Source: Burkholderia sp. OK233 (GTDB taxonomy: Bacteria; Pseudomonadota; Gammaproteobacteria; Burkholderiales; Burkholderiaceae). From it: a stretch of DNA of 64,000 nt. Under the pieces are notes generated by a model. It searched no databases. It had not been told where the DNA came from and saw only the letters and a list, made by a program, of their open reading frames with translations. The first letter of the stretch is position 1. Each line of letters begins with the position of its first letter. The DNA lies in NCBI RefSeq assembly GCF_900230185.1, contig NZ_OCSR01000001.1, positions 5,642,001-5,706,000 on the forward strand, read 5' to 3'. Positions 1 through 8,839 of the stretch are shown here, one piece after another. Both the position numbers and the translations under genes were made by a program.

Positions 1-884
1 ACGATGATCGAATCGCCCGCTTGTGGCGCCGGTTTCGACAGGGCAAGAAAGCGCCGGTAGTGGCCTGGATGGGTCCAGTCGGGAAACTGTGCAAACCAGC
101 CCGCCATGCCCCAGTCGCCAAGCCGCCGATACGGCAGCGGCTCAACCGCTCGGCCCGCGTATTGCCGCGACGCCTGAATCTGCGTCTGCCGCTCCGCCGT
201 GATGGGTCTCAGCGCCGTGAATTTCCACGCTGGAACCGTGGAGATAACAATCACGCCATTCGCGTCGACGACCATCGCCGCTTCGGCCGGCACCCTCCAT
301 GCGGATTCAAGCGCATCGACGCTGACCTTGACCGCCGCTGCGCCGATCGACCCGTCGGCCTCGCGCACCGCGCTCGCATAATAAAGACCTGGCACGCCTG
401 TGTTGGTGCCGATGCCGAAAAAGCGCCCCGAGCCATGCGCGAGCGCATCCTTGAAGTACGGGCGATACGAAACGTTAGTGCCAACAAAGCTCAGCGGTTG
501 ATCCCAGTTGCTCGCGGCGATCACCGTGCCATGCGGCTCGATCAGGTACACCGCGACGCTTCGCGCCTCGCGGTTGACCTCGGCCAGGTAGGTATCGACA
601 GCGTGCAAAACAGCCGGCTGCGCATCGGTTCGCGCGCGCAACAGCGCATGCACGCTGTCCTGCCGCGCAACGATGCCGGGCACCATTTCGTAGCGGCCCA
701 GTTCACTTTTCAGGCTCGCGGCGTAGAGATCGAGACGGTAACTGCCGACCGTCGCGATTGCGCTAACGGAGCGCTGCCACGCAAGCTCAATCGCTACGCC
801 AGCCACGCCGGCGTATAGCACCGCTGCGGCCAGCCATCCCCACAGCGGAACACCACACACTCTCACGTGCACGAACGACCTCAT
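1..884 (-). CDS. DctB-like C4-dicarboxylate sensor histidine kinase (N-terminal part)
   Basis: The reading frame starts at the ATG complementary to 882-884 and runs off the left edge, so only about 294 residues (sensor half, no kinase core) are present. It opens with a short basic stretch and one membrane helix (about residues 10-28). A periplasmic sensor domain follows, with the motif GRFFGIGTNTGVPGLYYA, characteristic of the double-Cache domain of DctB. DctB kinases sense dicarboxylates and phosphorylate a DctD-type sigma-54 activator. The gene lies about 118 bp downstream of a 2-hydroxycarboxylate symporter on the same strand, so it probably controls uptake of malate- or citrate-like acids. 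The family call is firm; the ligand is inferred. Confidence 0.8.
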   Translation of the reverse strand, partial: MRSFVHVRVCGVPLWGWLAAAVLYAGVAGVAIELAWQRSVSAIATVGSYRLDLYAASLKSELGRYEMVPGIVARQDSVHALLRARTDAQPAVLHAVDTYLAEVNREARSVAVYLIEPHGTVIAASNWDQPLSFVGTNVSYRPYFKDALAHGSGRFFGIGTNTGVPGLYYASAVREADGSIGAAAVKVSVDALESAWRVPAEAAMVVDANGVIVISTVPAWKFTALRPITAERQTQIQASRQYAGRAVEPLPYRRLGDWGMAGWFAQFPDWTHPGHYRRFLALSKPAPQAGDSII

Positions 885-1002
885 TGAAACCTCACAGGCG
901 ACTGACGCCGGCCAATTCTCGCAAATCGCCCATCCGGCGTACAGCCCGGCATACACCCCGTTCGCGGCTGCGGCTGTTCAACACCCTGGCCGCACCGGCG
1001 CG

Positions 1003-2358
1003 TCATCCAAAGTGCGCAAGCACGATCAGTGTCCCGGTGACAACGATTGCCCCGCCAATGCGGGTGGCGATCTGCGCGAACGGCATCAGTTGCATCCGGT
1101 TCGCCGCCGTCAGGATCGCGACGTCGCCGGTGCCCCCCTGACCGCTATGGCACGCGTTCACGATCGCCGTGTCGATGGGGTGCATCTTCAGCCAGAACGC
1201 CACCGCAAAGCCGCTCCCCATCAGCGTCACAACGGTTGCCACAATAGTGACGATATTGGCCAGAGTGAACGCCGCGACCAGTTTGTCCCACGGCGTCATC
1301 GCAACGCCGATCGCGAACAGCAAAGGGTAGGTCACCGCGGTCGAGAAGAACTTGTAGACGACAAAGGCACCCTCCTGCAATGGCGGCGATACCGCCCGCG
1401 CGAGTTTGACCAGCACCGCGATGAACAGCATCGCGACGGGCGCAGGCAGTCCGAACAGGTCGCGGCACATCAGCCCCAGCAGATAGAGCGTAATGGCCGT
1501 GATGCCGGCTGCCGCGATGTGGGTGACGTCAACCTGTCCGGTGATTTCATCACGCATCGGAGCCATCTCCTCCTGCTCTCCAACCTGGAGGCGCCCTTGC
1601 CCGGTGAGGTGCGGCAAGCGTTTCCCGAGCATGTCGAGCGCACCGGACAGGATAATCGCCGTGAGGCTGCCCAGCATCACCGGCGGCAGCACTTGCGCAA
1701 ACAGCTCGCCTTGTGGCAGATGAAGAATTTCTGAGTAACCAATCGACAGGGGAATCGCACCTTCACCGACACCGCCCGCCATGATCGGCGCGACGATGAA
1801 GAAGAATGTATGGTGCGCGCCGAGTCCTAGCGCGGTTCCGACAGCGGTTCCAACGATCCCAGCGGCGACAGAACCGACCGCGAGCGGAACGAAAATCTTC
1901 AGGAAGCCCTGGATCAGCACGCGGCGGTCCATGCTGAGAATGCTGCCGACAATGATCGATGCAATGAACAGGTACAGGAAGTTGGTCGACTTCGTGAAGT
2001 CCATCGTCAGCGTGAGGATCGGCTTCGGCAGAAAGTGGTAATAGGCCAGCGCGGAGGGAATGAACGTTGCAAAGATCGCAGCCGCGCCGATATTGCGGAA
2101 CAGCGGCAAGCGCTTGCCGATTTCCGCACACGTGAAGCCGAAGAATGCCAGTACTGCGATCGCCATCGATATCTCGCCAGGCACCTTGCCAGAGATCACA
2201 AAGCCGGCGATCAACGCGAACAGCACGACATAGATTGGCAACGGGATGATGCCGATCCGGATTTCCATCAATCTCCACCAGCCTTCCGGCCAGAAGCGGG
2301 TTTGGGTTTCGATGACGGGTGCCGGTTCTGGCTGTGACGTGAGGGATGTGCTGTGCAC
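1003..2358 (-). CDS. 2-hydroxycarboxylate transporter family symporter (CitS/MaeN/CimH type)
   Basis: This is a polytopic membrane protein of about 451 residues, the usual length for the 2HCT family, which takes up citrate or malate with Na+ or H+. Both family signatures are visible: AGGVGEGAIPLS near the middle and SGQGGTGDVAIL near the C-terminus. These are the two GGxG re-entrant loops that form the substrate site. The frame can be extended to a TTG at 2379, but a CAGGAG Shine-Dalgarno sequence sits just before the GTG at 2358, so I place the start there. The DctB-like kinase gene follows on the same strand. Substrate (malate, citrate or both) cannot be decided from sequence. Confidence 0.88.
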   Translation of the reverse strand: MHSTSLTSQPEPAPVIETQTRFWPEGWWRLMEIRIGIIPLPIYVVLFALIAGFVISGKVPGEISMAIAVLAFFGFTCAEIGKRLPLFRNIGAAAIFATFIPSALAYYHFLPKPILTLTMDFTKSTNFLYLFIASIIVGSILSMDRRVLIQGFLKIFVPLAVGSVAAGIVGTAVGTALGLGAHHTFFFIVAPIMAGGVGEGAIPLSIGYSEILHLPQGELFAQVLPPVMLGSLTAIILSGALDMLGKRLPHLTGQGRLQVGEQEEMAPMRDEITGQVDVTHIAAAGITAITLYLLGLMCRDLFGLPAPVAMLFIAVLVKLARAVSPPLQEGAFVVYKFFSTAVTYPLLFAIGVAMTPWDKLVAAFTLANIVTIVATVVTLMGSGFAVAFWLKMHPIDTAIVNACHSGQGGTGDVAILTAANRMQLMPFAQIATRIGGAIVVTGTLIVLAHFG

Positions 2359-2755
2359 GTTTGTCTCCTGACTGTTCAAGGGCTCTTAACGCAGCGCGAT
2401 GACGCGTTACGGCTTTCGAGCTGATTAATACGCGACCATGCAACGGATCGCTTGTCCGCTTTAAGGTCGCTTCCGAACGCGGGCTAGGCAGTCCCGATCG
2501 GAGGCGTTTGTCGGCTGATCAAGGCAAGAGTCGGGCCAATCGGCATCTATTTCTTCACGCCGCTATGTGCCTGTTATCGCTACGGTTTTTTTGACACGAG
2601 GCGCAGGACGATTGGTGCCCGGCTCAAAACTCAGAATTCGGCGGCAGAGCAGGCTGAAATCTCAGCCACCGCAAAAAGCAGCATGAACCAGGATCATCGG
2701 ATCGCCGGCGCCTTGACTCGCATGCGCATCACGGATGCCGCATGCACCGGCCTTT
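2359..2755. other. Intergenic region upstream of the symporter
   Basis: About 400 bp lies between the symporter start and the end of the DUF3579 gene. I see no convincing coding frame. It probably carries the symporter promoter, but I found no clear sigma-54 or sigma-70 match that I would defend. Confidence 0.5.
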
Positions 2756-3163
2756 TCAATCTGATACCTGGGGTAGCCGCTGTAGCGAGCCTATTGGCGT
2801 CGATGTGCTCGTCATGGCGGCCCCTGCCACCTCGTCGACACCGTGCTCGTCCGGTCCTTCAAACGGTGACGTGCCACTAAAATCCATCGGCAAATCGTTG
2901 CCCTCTGCGAACCTCGCGACGAAGTCAAACGCGGCCGGGCAAATCAGCTGAAGATCACTGGAAACCAGCAGGCACTTGACGTTGGCCTGAACGGTTGGCA
3001 TGGCTAACCGTGTGCAGACGATGTGAATGCCAGGCCGGCGTTCGCCAACGAACAGCGTGATGACGCCGGTCAGCCGTTCAGCCCAGTCGCCGGGCCGGAA
3101 GGTCTTACCGCTGAACGTGATTCCCTTGATCAGAAAGTGTTGGGTACCGAAGTGTGCCGTCAT
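2756..3163 (-). CDS. DUF3579 domain protein
   Basis: About 135 residues. The core ITFSGKTFRPGDWAERLTGV followed by a PAAFDFVARFAEGND segment matches the DUF3579 family of betaproteobacteria, small soluble proteins of unknown function. The frame is open upstream to 3211, but homologues begin just before the core, so I take the ATG at 3163; no strong ribosome site separates the options. The C-terminal 30 residues run past the usual family end and look unconserved, so the 3' end could be slightly altered. It stands alone between the symporter and the DUF3422 gene. Confidence 0.7.
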   Translation of the reverse strand: MTAHFGTQHFLIKGITFSGKTFRPGDWAERLTGVITLFVGERRPGIHIVCTRLAMPTVQANVKCLLVSSDLQLICPAAFDFVARFAEGNDLPMDFSGTSPFEGPDEHGVDEVAGAAMTSTSTPIGSLQRLPQVSD

Positions 3164-3445
3164 ATTTCTACAGCCGGTTGCCCGAACGACGGGGCTCGTG
3201 TTCCAGGCCACGCAATCGCGCGGGCAGACCAGCTAAATTGCCAGGTGAGGTCATTGCATAGTCTCCGTGAGCGCGACGTCGTGGTCGCGTAGATGTCAGT
3301 CCAGGCACGACTCCCCAGTCTTGATCCAGGGCCGTCGGCAGACAGCGTTCTTGCAAGGGCCATGCCAGGCGAGCGCGCTCATGCACGTTTCTATTCTTTT
3401 GATTTTCCAACGCTTTTTTTCGACGTCATCCGACGAAGAAGGGGT

Positions 3446-4765
3446 TCAGTCGCAAACTTCGGAATTCGGTCTTCCGGATGTCTGGGATGTCAGCCATTCC
3501 GATTTGCGCACCGCGTGTCTACCTTTGCTACGCCGGATGGTGAGCATGACCAGCAAGACGACCGGGACGATCAGGAGCCCTTCGGCCAGTTCCGGATCGA
3601 GCGGAAAATGCAGTATATGAAGCGCCTTGAATCCTGCCGACGTCAGGGAGAGCACGTAGTACGAGATGGCGGCGACAGACAGACCCTCGACCGCGTGTTG
3701 TAGCCTCAACTGACTTCGCGCGGTCTGATTCATGCCTTCCAGTAACCGGGTCGTGTCCTCTTCCTGCGCGAGATTGACGCGCGTGCGCAGCAGATCGACG
3801 GCTCTCGCCACCCGTCCAGCGACTTGTTCGTGGCGCGTCCAGATGGCCTTGCACGTCTCCATCGCGGGGGCGAAGCGCCGCTCCATGAATTCCGCGATCG
3901 TCGGCATCCCTTCGATGCGTTCTTCGCGCAGTTCCTGAATGCGGGCAAGCACGAGTTTTTCATAGGCACGCGACGCGCTGAAGCGCCCGCTCGAGCCCGC
4001 CAGCGACTCGACGCGCACGGCAAGATGCGTCAGGCGCACCAGCAACTCGGCATCGGTGCGGCGCCCCTGACTCAGGTCCATGCTGTGCATTAACGGCTGA
4101 AGCGCTGACTGCAATTCGTCGAGAGTTCTGCCCAGTTCGCGGGCGACCGGCAGCGCAAGCAAGGCCATCATCCTGTATGTCTCGATCTCGTAGAGGCGCT
4201 GCAGGAGACGTCCGCCCTGCTCTTCCCGAAAGCCATCGTCGATCACGAGAAACCGCGAGAAGCCGTCGGGCCGGATGGTCCAGTCGCAGTAAACCTGTCC
4301 GCCTCCCAGTACCTTGCCGCCTACCAGAATTGGACCATCGATCCATTGCCGCACGTTCTGGCGTGCCGCACCGGCTGCGTCGCCCGCCACGAGTTCCATC
4401 CGGATCGCGACGAACCGCTTGCCTTCAAAACTGTGAAACCACTCGGATGGAACGTGTTCCGCCGGCAGATCGGAGAAGTAGTCCGCGTCATGGCGTTGCG
4501 CGACAAACGTGAAAGTGGAGAATTCCGTGTGCCTCTCCCACTTCAACTGCTTTTCCTCATTCCACCGTGCCGAGTAATGCGTCGTTCCGTCGAGAGGAAC
4601 CTCCAGGCCGGTCAGTCTGCACAGCGATCGAAGGAGTGCTTCGTGAATCGAAAGATCACCATCGGAATAGATGGCAAAGTGCGCGAGCGCCACCGGCCCA
4701 CCGATCCGTAGAAATGGCCGCGCGTGCAACTCGCGCGCGAGGCTGGCGCGCAGGAAATGATCCAT
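3446..4765 (-). CDS. DUF3422 family membrane protein
   Basis: 439 residues, full length for DUF3422. Visible signatures are the N-terminal ELHARPF motif (about residues 11-17) and WERHTEFSTFTF (about residues 76-87). A long helical middle follows, then a C-terminal pair of hydrophobic segments (about 355-415) with a basic tail, consistent with an inner-membrane anchored protein. No biochemical function is established. Neighbours are a DUF3579 gene and an alpha/beta hydrolase on the same strand, with a gap of about 107 bp to the hydrolase stop. Confidence 0.85.
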   Translation of the reverse strand: MDHFLRASLARELHARPFLRIGGPVALAHFAIYSDGDLSIHEALLRSLCRLTGLEVPLDGTTHYSARWNEEKQLKWERHTEFSTFTFVAQRHDADYFSDLPAEHVPSEWFHSFEGKRFVAIRMELVAGDAAGAARQNVRQWIDGPILVGGKVLGGGQVYCDWTIRPDGFSRFLVIDDGFREEQGGRLLQRLYEIETYRMMALLALPVARELGRTLDELQSALQPLMHSMDLSQGRRTDAELLVRLTHLAVRVESLAGSSGRFSASRAYEKLVLARIQELREERIEGMPTIAEFMERRFAPAMETCKAIWTRHEQVAGRVARAVDLLRTRVNLAQEEDTTRLLEGMNQTARSQLRLQHAVEGLSVAAISYYVLSLTSAGFKALHILHFPLDPELAEGLLIVPVVLLVMLTIRRSKGRHAVRKSEWLTSQTSGRPNSEVCD

Positions 4766-4872
4766 GGTTGATCTTCTTTCTGATTGTTGTCCGCGTTGCC
4801 TGGCATACGGTATGCGGCTACGTCACCGATGACCCCATTGCCGATGAAGGCGATCAAGCTCGACGAACAGCA

Positions 4873-5727
4873 CTACCATGAACTCACGAAGGCGAGGACA
4901 AGCCGGTTGAATACCCCGGGCTTCGCGACGTTCATCCCATGCGATGCGCCCGCGATGGTTTGTTTTTCCGCGTGGTCGACCCAGCCCGCCAGCTTGTCGA
5001 CGTTGTTGCGAAACATACGAGGGCTCTTTTCGCCCTCGATCAGCAACGTCCTGCACTGCACGTCACGCGCTGCGTCACGTGAATACGCCGGCAACGGATC
5101 GCGAAACTGTTTCGGCAGCGTGGCGGCATTGTCGATCGCCATTGTGCGGAAACCGGCGGGACTCTTGCGCCAGAACCCGGGCATGCTCACCGAGTCGACG
5201 AAGAGTTCCAGTCCGGCGTCAATCGCACCGCTTTCAATTAAATCAGCGACTTTGGCGCGAAGGACGTTGGTCGCAGGTGGCAGCGAGGCTTCCGGCATCC
5301 CATCGATCTGCAACGGACCACCCGGATCAGCGAGCGTCAACGTCTTCACCAAACGCGGATACTCGCGCGCCAAGTGGAATGCAACGCACCCTCCCCGCGA
5401 GTGCCCCACCAGATGAACCGGCCCGAGGTCCATTGCCGCAATGAATTCGGCGAGTTCCGCGACATGCGTCTTCCAGCCAAATTCTCCTTGAATGCAGGCA
5501 TCGTCAGCCGGCCAGTAGTGGCTGAGGCTAGCCGAAATGCAGAGGAAATGCTTCGAAAGGAATTCGGTTTGACTGCTCCAATAGCGGTAATCGCAAAGCG
5601 ATCCGTGCACGAAAACCAGCGGCTCTCCCGAACCACTGATCACACAGGGCACGCAGATGCCGGAGGGCACGGTGGCAAAGCACAACTCTGGGACTGAAAG
5701 TATTGAAGGGTCGGTTCGCGCGTTCAT
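4873..5727 (-). CDS. Alpha/beta-fold hydrolase
   Basis: About 284 residues. The oxyanion-side motif FVHGSLCDYRYW is followed by the nucleophile elbow GHSRGG, with Ser at about residue 110. A C-terminal GASHGM carries the probable catalytic His, and the acid residue is probably in the GEKSP region. An in-frame ATG exists 7 codons upstream, but AAAGGAG lies at the right distance only for the ATG at 5727. The gene is divergent from a LysR gene across an 89-bp gap holding a perfect inverted repeat, so it is probably the LysR target. That regulator is now disrupted. The substrate is unknown; ester or epoxide hydrolysis are equally possible. Confidence 0.8.
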   Translation of the reverse strand: MNARTDPSILSVPELCFATVPSGICVPCVISGSGEPLVFVHGSLCDYRYWSSQTEFLSKHFLCISASLSHYWPADDACIQGEFGWKTHVAELAEFIAAMDLGPVHLVGHSRGGCVAFHLAREYPRLVKTLTLADPGGPLQIDGMPEASLPPATNVLRAKVADLIESGAIDAGLELFVDSVSMPGFWRKSPAGFRTMAIDNAATLPKQFRDPLPAYSRDAARDVQCRTLLIEGEKSPRMFRNNVDKLAGWVDHAEKQTIAGASHGMNVAKPGVFNRLVLAFVSSW

Positions 5728-5789
5728 GCATGGGCTCCTTTCCAGCACTATGCACGATGCGGAAATCTAAGAAAATCGCGTAATATTGA

Positions 5790-5816
5790 TGGTATCTATC
5801 GATTTATCTGATACCA
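5790..5816. promoter_or_regulatory. Candidate LysR operator
   Basis: TGGTATC at 5790-5796 is mirrored by GATACCA at 5810-5816 with a 13-bp spacer. The repeat ends immediately before the LysR start codon, in the divergent promoter region shared with the hydrolase. This is the usual location for LysR binding and autorepression. Binding is inferred. Confidence 0.6.
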
Positions 5817-6239
5817 ATGAAAGCACTTGATCTGGACGTTCTGACAATGATCGTGGCCGTGGCCGACACGGGGAACATCAGTCGCGCGGCGGAAGTCGTC
5901 CATCGCTCGCAATCGGCGGTGAGCATGCAGATCAAAACCCTCGAAACCGCGCTCGGCAAGCCGCTTTTCGTGCGCAAGCCGAGAAGCGTGACCCCGACGC
6001 AAGATGGCGAAGTCCTGCTGATTTTCGCGCGGCGCATGCTCGCCTTGCGCGATGAAGCCTGGGCGGCGGTGGTCCGTCCCGACGTAACCGGCCGGGTCGT
6101 CATCGGTGTGCCCGACGACTATGCGTCGTCACTGCTGCCGTCGATCCTCAAGAAATTTTCCGCTACCTATCCGAAGGTCGAGATTCAGGTCGTCGGGCTG
6201 CCGAGCGTGGCGCTCGCGCCCATGGTGAAGGACGGAGGT

Positions 6240-8091
6240 AAGTAGACCCGGGGAGTTTCGCCCCGAGCCTCTCGCAGAACCGTACGTGAAGCTCGCGCTT
6301 CATACGGCTCCCGTTATCCAACCTTCGTCCCAACGACACGCCAGTGGACAAACAATCTGGGGTGGATGGCCGCCATCTTGTGTAGCCATTCATGACTACG
6401 CCGATTGTGCTGCCGCAACCTCTTGAACTTTCGTCGAGCCCACTGCTCAAGCCGTTGGTCAACGTAGCCGAAAAGGCCGTGCATCGCCGTCCGATAGAAC
6501 GCCCCATAGTAGTTCCACCACCCTTGTATCGTCGTGTTGCATTGCTGCGCAAGTTCATCAAGCGTCGCCGATGTTCGTCGATGTATTCGCCAGCTCCGCA
6601 CTGTCTTCCTCATCCGCTTGAGCGCATCGCTGCTCACCGCCGGTAGAAAACTGGTAAATTGCCTGCGGTATTTGTCCACTGCCTCCCTCGGTCTGAACGT
6701 AAAACCGAGGAATGTGAACTGCACATTCGGATAAGTGCCAGTGCGATTACTGTCCTTGCAATACACGATCTTCGACTTCTCCGGATGCATCGTCAGGCCA
6801 CATTCTTCCAGCCGTGTTGCAATCGCTCGCATCACGGCCTGCGCCTGCGCCAGGCTGCGGCAATGAACCACCGCATCGTCGGCGTAACGCGCAAAGGGAG
6901 ACTGAGGCCAAGTCCGCTGCATCCAGCTATCGAACGCATAGTGCATAAACAGATTCATCAAGTTCGGGCTGACCACTCCCCCCTGCGGTGTACCCCGCGT
7001 TCGGGACAAACTTGTCCCCTCCGCAGTTTCGAACGGTGCAGTCAGCCACCGCTCGATGTACAGCAGGATCCAGTCCTCCTTGATGTGGCGTCGCACCGCC
7101 TTTAACAACAACACATGATCGATCTGGTCGAACGCCGCCTTGATGTCAAACTCAACAACCCAGTCGTATTTCCAGCAACGCGTACGCGTCACGGCAATTG
7201 CCTGTTTCGCCGATTTGCCCGGTCGATACCCATAGGAATCCGGGTGAAACACCGGCTCAAGTGTCGGCTCGATCATGAGCTTGACCACAGTTTGAGCAAT
7301 CCGATCCGACACCGTGGGCACCCCCAGTTTTCTCGTGCCGCCCTTGGCCTTCGGAATCTCAACCTGCTTCACCGGCGGCGGGAAGTACGACCCCGACGAC
7401 ATCCGATTCCACAACTTGTACAGATTTCCCGAAAGGTTCTGCTCGAACATGGCAATGGTTTCATCGTCCACGCCAGCAGCACCGCGGTTGGCCTTCACCA
7501 ACTGGTAAGCCTTCCACACCATGCGCTTCGCAATGCCATACGGTTTTGTTGATGTCATGTCACTCATCCCCGCAACGCAGGTTGGCAACGTTCGTCAACC
7601 GGATAACGCCGCCCCTTCGCTCCACCTTCATTACAAAGGCTTCAACACTACTACGGGCCGCTCCGCCCCTCGTTCCGGCATCGGTATTCTTTCTCATGGT
7701 GTCTGCCATTTGTCATTTCCCTTCACATCCGGAACAAGGTTCTCACGTTCCATACCAAAGCCTGCGTTGAGATCATGCCGCCTTTACACCGGCTGCCGAC
7801 GGGTCCGTAAACAGGTGTCGTCCCGACTTATCCCGAAGCTGACTGACGGCCTCGGTTCTGACAGCGCTTTTACAAGGTAACGATGCGTCATCGGACGGTT
7901 TGCTTTCGCTCATCTTCTCAACACGTACCTGACGTCTTTAGTTGACGCCTTTTCCACAGTCGCTCACCACCACGCCTTTTGAGCGCAGCAGCACTGGGCG
8001 GTTTGAAGCCGACTCCTGCAAGCCGACTTCGGGAGGCCAGATCCCATCTTCGGTACAGCATCACGGACTCACGCCCGTGTTCGTGACACAC
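6240..8091 (-). mobile_element. Group II intron, antisense within LysR gene
   Basis: The intron reads on the minus strand. A 5' end with GTGTG is complementary to 8087-8091. The structured 5' region is about 500 nt, followed by a reverse-transcriptase ORF (7588 to 6314). Domain V is at 6276-6310, beginning with the catalytic AGC and having a GNRA-type GCGA loop, and a domain VI-like stem precedes the 3' end near 6237-6243. The exact 3' boundary is uncertain by a few bases. Joining 6239 to 8092 restores the LysR frame, which supports these limits. Length is about 1.85 kb, typical for a bacterial intron carrying its own maturase. Confidence 0.85.
6314..7588 (-). CDS. ltrA: Group II intron reverse transcriptase/maturase
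   Basis: 424 residues. Reverse-transcriptase blocks are in order: VPTVSDRIAQTVVKLM, DSYGYRPGKSAKQA, VVEFDIKAAFDQIDH, GTPQGGVVSPNLMNLF and the catalytic FARYADDAVVH. A maturase (X) domain follows with the GWWNYYGAFYRTAM motif. I see no H-N-H endonuclease domain after the X domain, so it is of the endonuclease-less type. The protein helps splice and retrohome its intron. An internal ATG at codon 8 or 11 may be the real start. It looks intact, so it could in principle also act on the ORF-less intron at 55-58 kb, although such enzymes are usually intron specific. Confidence 0.92.
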   Translation of the reverse strand: MPTCVAGMSDMTSTKPYGIAKRMVWKAYQLVKANRGAAGVDDETIAMFEQNLSGNLYKLWNRMSSGSYFPPPVKQVEIPKAKGGTRKLGVPTVSDRIAQTVVKLMIEPTLEPVFHPDSYGYRPGKSAKQAIAVTRTRCWKYDWVVEFDIKAAFDQIDHVLLLKAVRRHIKEDWILLYIERWLTAPFETAEGTSLSRTRGTPQGGVVSPNLMNLFMHYAFDSWMQRTWPQSPFARYADDAVVHCRSLAQAQAVMRAIATRLEECGLTMHPEKSKIVYCKDSNRTGTYPNVQFTFLGFTFRPREAVDKYRRQFTSFLPAVSSDALKRMRKTVRSWRIHRRTSATLDELAQQCNTTIQGWWNYYGAFYRTAMHGLFGYVDQRLEQWARRKFKRLRQHNRRSHEWLHKMAAIHPRLFVHWRVVGTKVG

Positions 8092-8523
8092 TCAGTCGAC
8101 CTTGTCTGCGGGACACGTGTAAAGGGTCTCTCGGGCGAGTTCATCCGGCTCGAACCGATGGTCTGGGCCGCGGCGGCCAGCGCACATGACATCTGGCGCG
8201 AGAGGCCGCTGCCCATTGCCGTGTTCCTGCCGGGCAGCGTCGCTCGGGAAAATGCGATCCACAGTCTCGAACGGGCGAAGATTACCTATCGGACCTCTTA
8301 TGAGAGCCCGAGCCTGATGGGCCTTCTCAGCATGGTCGAAGCGGGACTCGCGGTGGCACCGCTCGCGCAATGTGCGGTTCCCGCTCACTTGACCTTGCTC
8401 GGCCATGCGCAGGGCTTGCCCGAGATCGCCGCGTTGGAGGTCATACTTGCTCGGAGCGCCAAATCGAAGCGGCCGCCATGCGACTTTCTTGCCGAAAAGA
8501 TCATGTCGGAACTGCGGCGTTAG

Positions 8524-8839
8524 TCGCACGGAGCAGCGTGTCGACACCGTTGCCCTTCAACGCGATCAATAGCGATGCGAACGTGGCCTGCCAGGGTGCG
8601 CCGGCCCCACGGCTGTGCGCGGATTGCGGGCGCGGCGCCGTGCACGGTCATGCCGCCCTCGTTCGCCCAGATGAGACGCGCGAGGGTTCGCCGTATGTCG
8701 CAGGTGGGCCTCTCCACCCCCCTCTGAAACTGACGACGGCGTGGCGTTGCCGTCGTCATGGCGAGCGAAAAAAGTATCGCCGGGCTTGATCACGGCCAGC
8801 ATGGTTTTGAGTCTCTTCATCATGAAACTTCAGTCTCCT
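8524..8839. other. Gap between LysR remnant and nasA, no assigned gene
   Basis: Several short frames cross this 316-bp stretch on both strands, but none shows a recognisable domain. A minus-strand frame containing CDIRRTLARLIWANEGG has protein-like composition and might be a degraded gene fragment. I make no functional claim. Confidence 0.4.

Larger units (their letters stand above)
5817..8523 (+). pseudogene. LysR-family regulator interrupted by a group II intron
   Basis: 5817-6239 encodes the winged-helix domain (NISRAAEVVHRSQSAVSMQIKTL) and the start of the effector domain, up to MVKDG. The protein resumes in a different frame at about 8092 with SVDLVCGTRVKGLSGEFIRLEPMVW and ends at 8523, giving about 285 residues when joined. 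The gap is filled by a group II intron whose maturase and domain V lie on the opposite strand. The LysR transcript therefore carries the intron complement and cannot splice it out. A truncated product with 141 residues plus two intron-derived ones could still bind DNA without effector control. Confidence 0.85.

Noticed and set aside
1012..1734. Rightward open frame opposite the symporter
   Set aside because: Composition is Arg/His/Gln-rich shadow of the membrane protein gene on the other strand.
2359..2755. Sigma-54 promoter for the symporter, expected from the DctB neighbour
   Set aside because: A TTGCAT-like -12 box is present, but no GG element at the correct -24 distance could be found.
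6240..8091. Spliceable intron that restores LysR
   Set aside because: Domain V, the maturase and the 5' GTGTG all lie on the strand opposite to LysR, so the LysR transcript carries only the complement.
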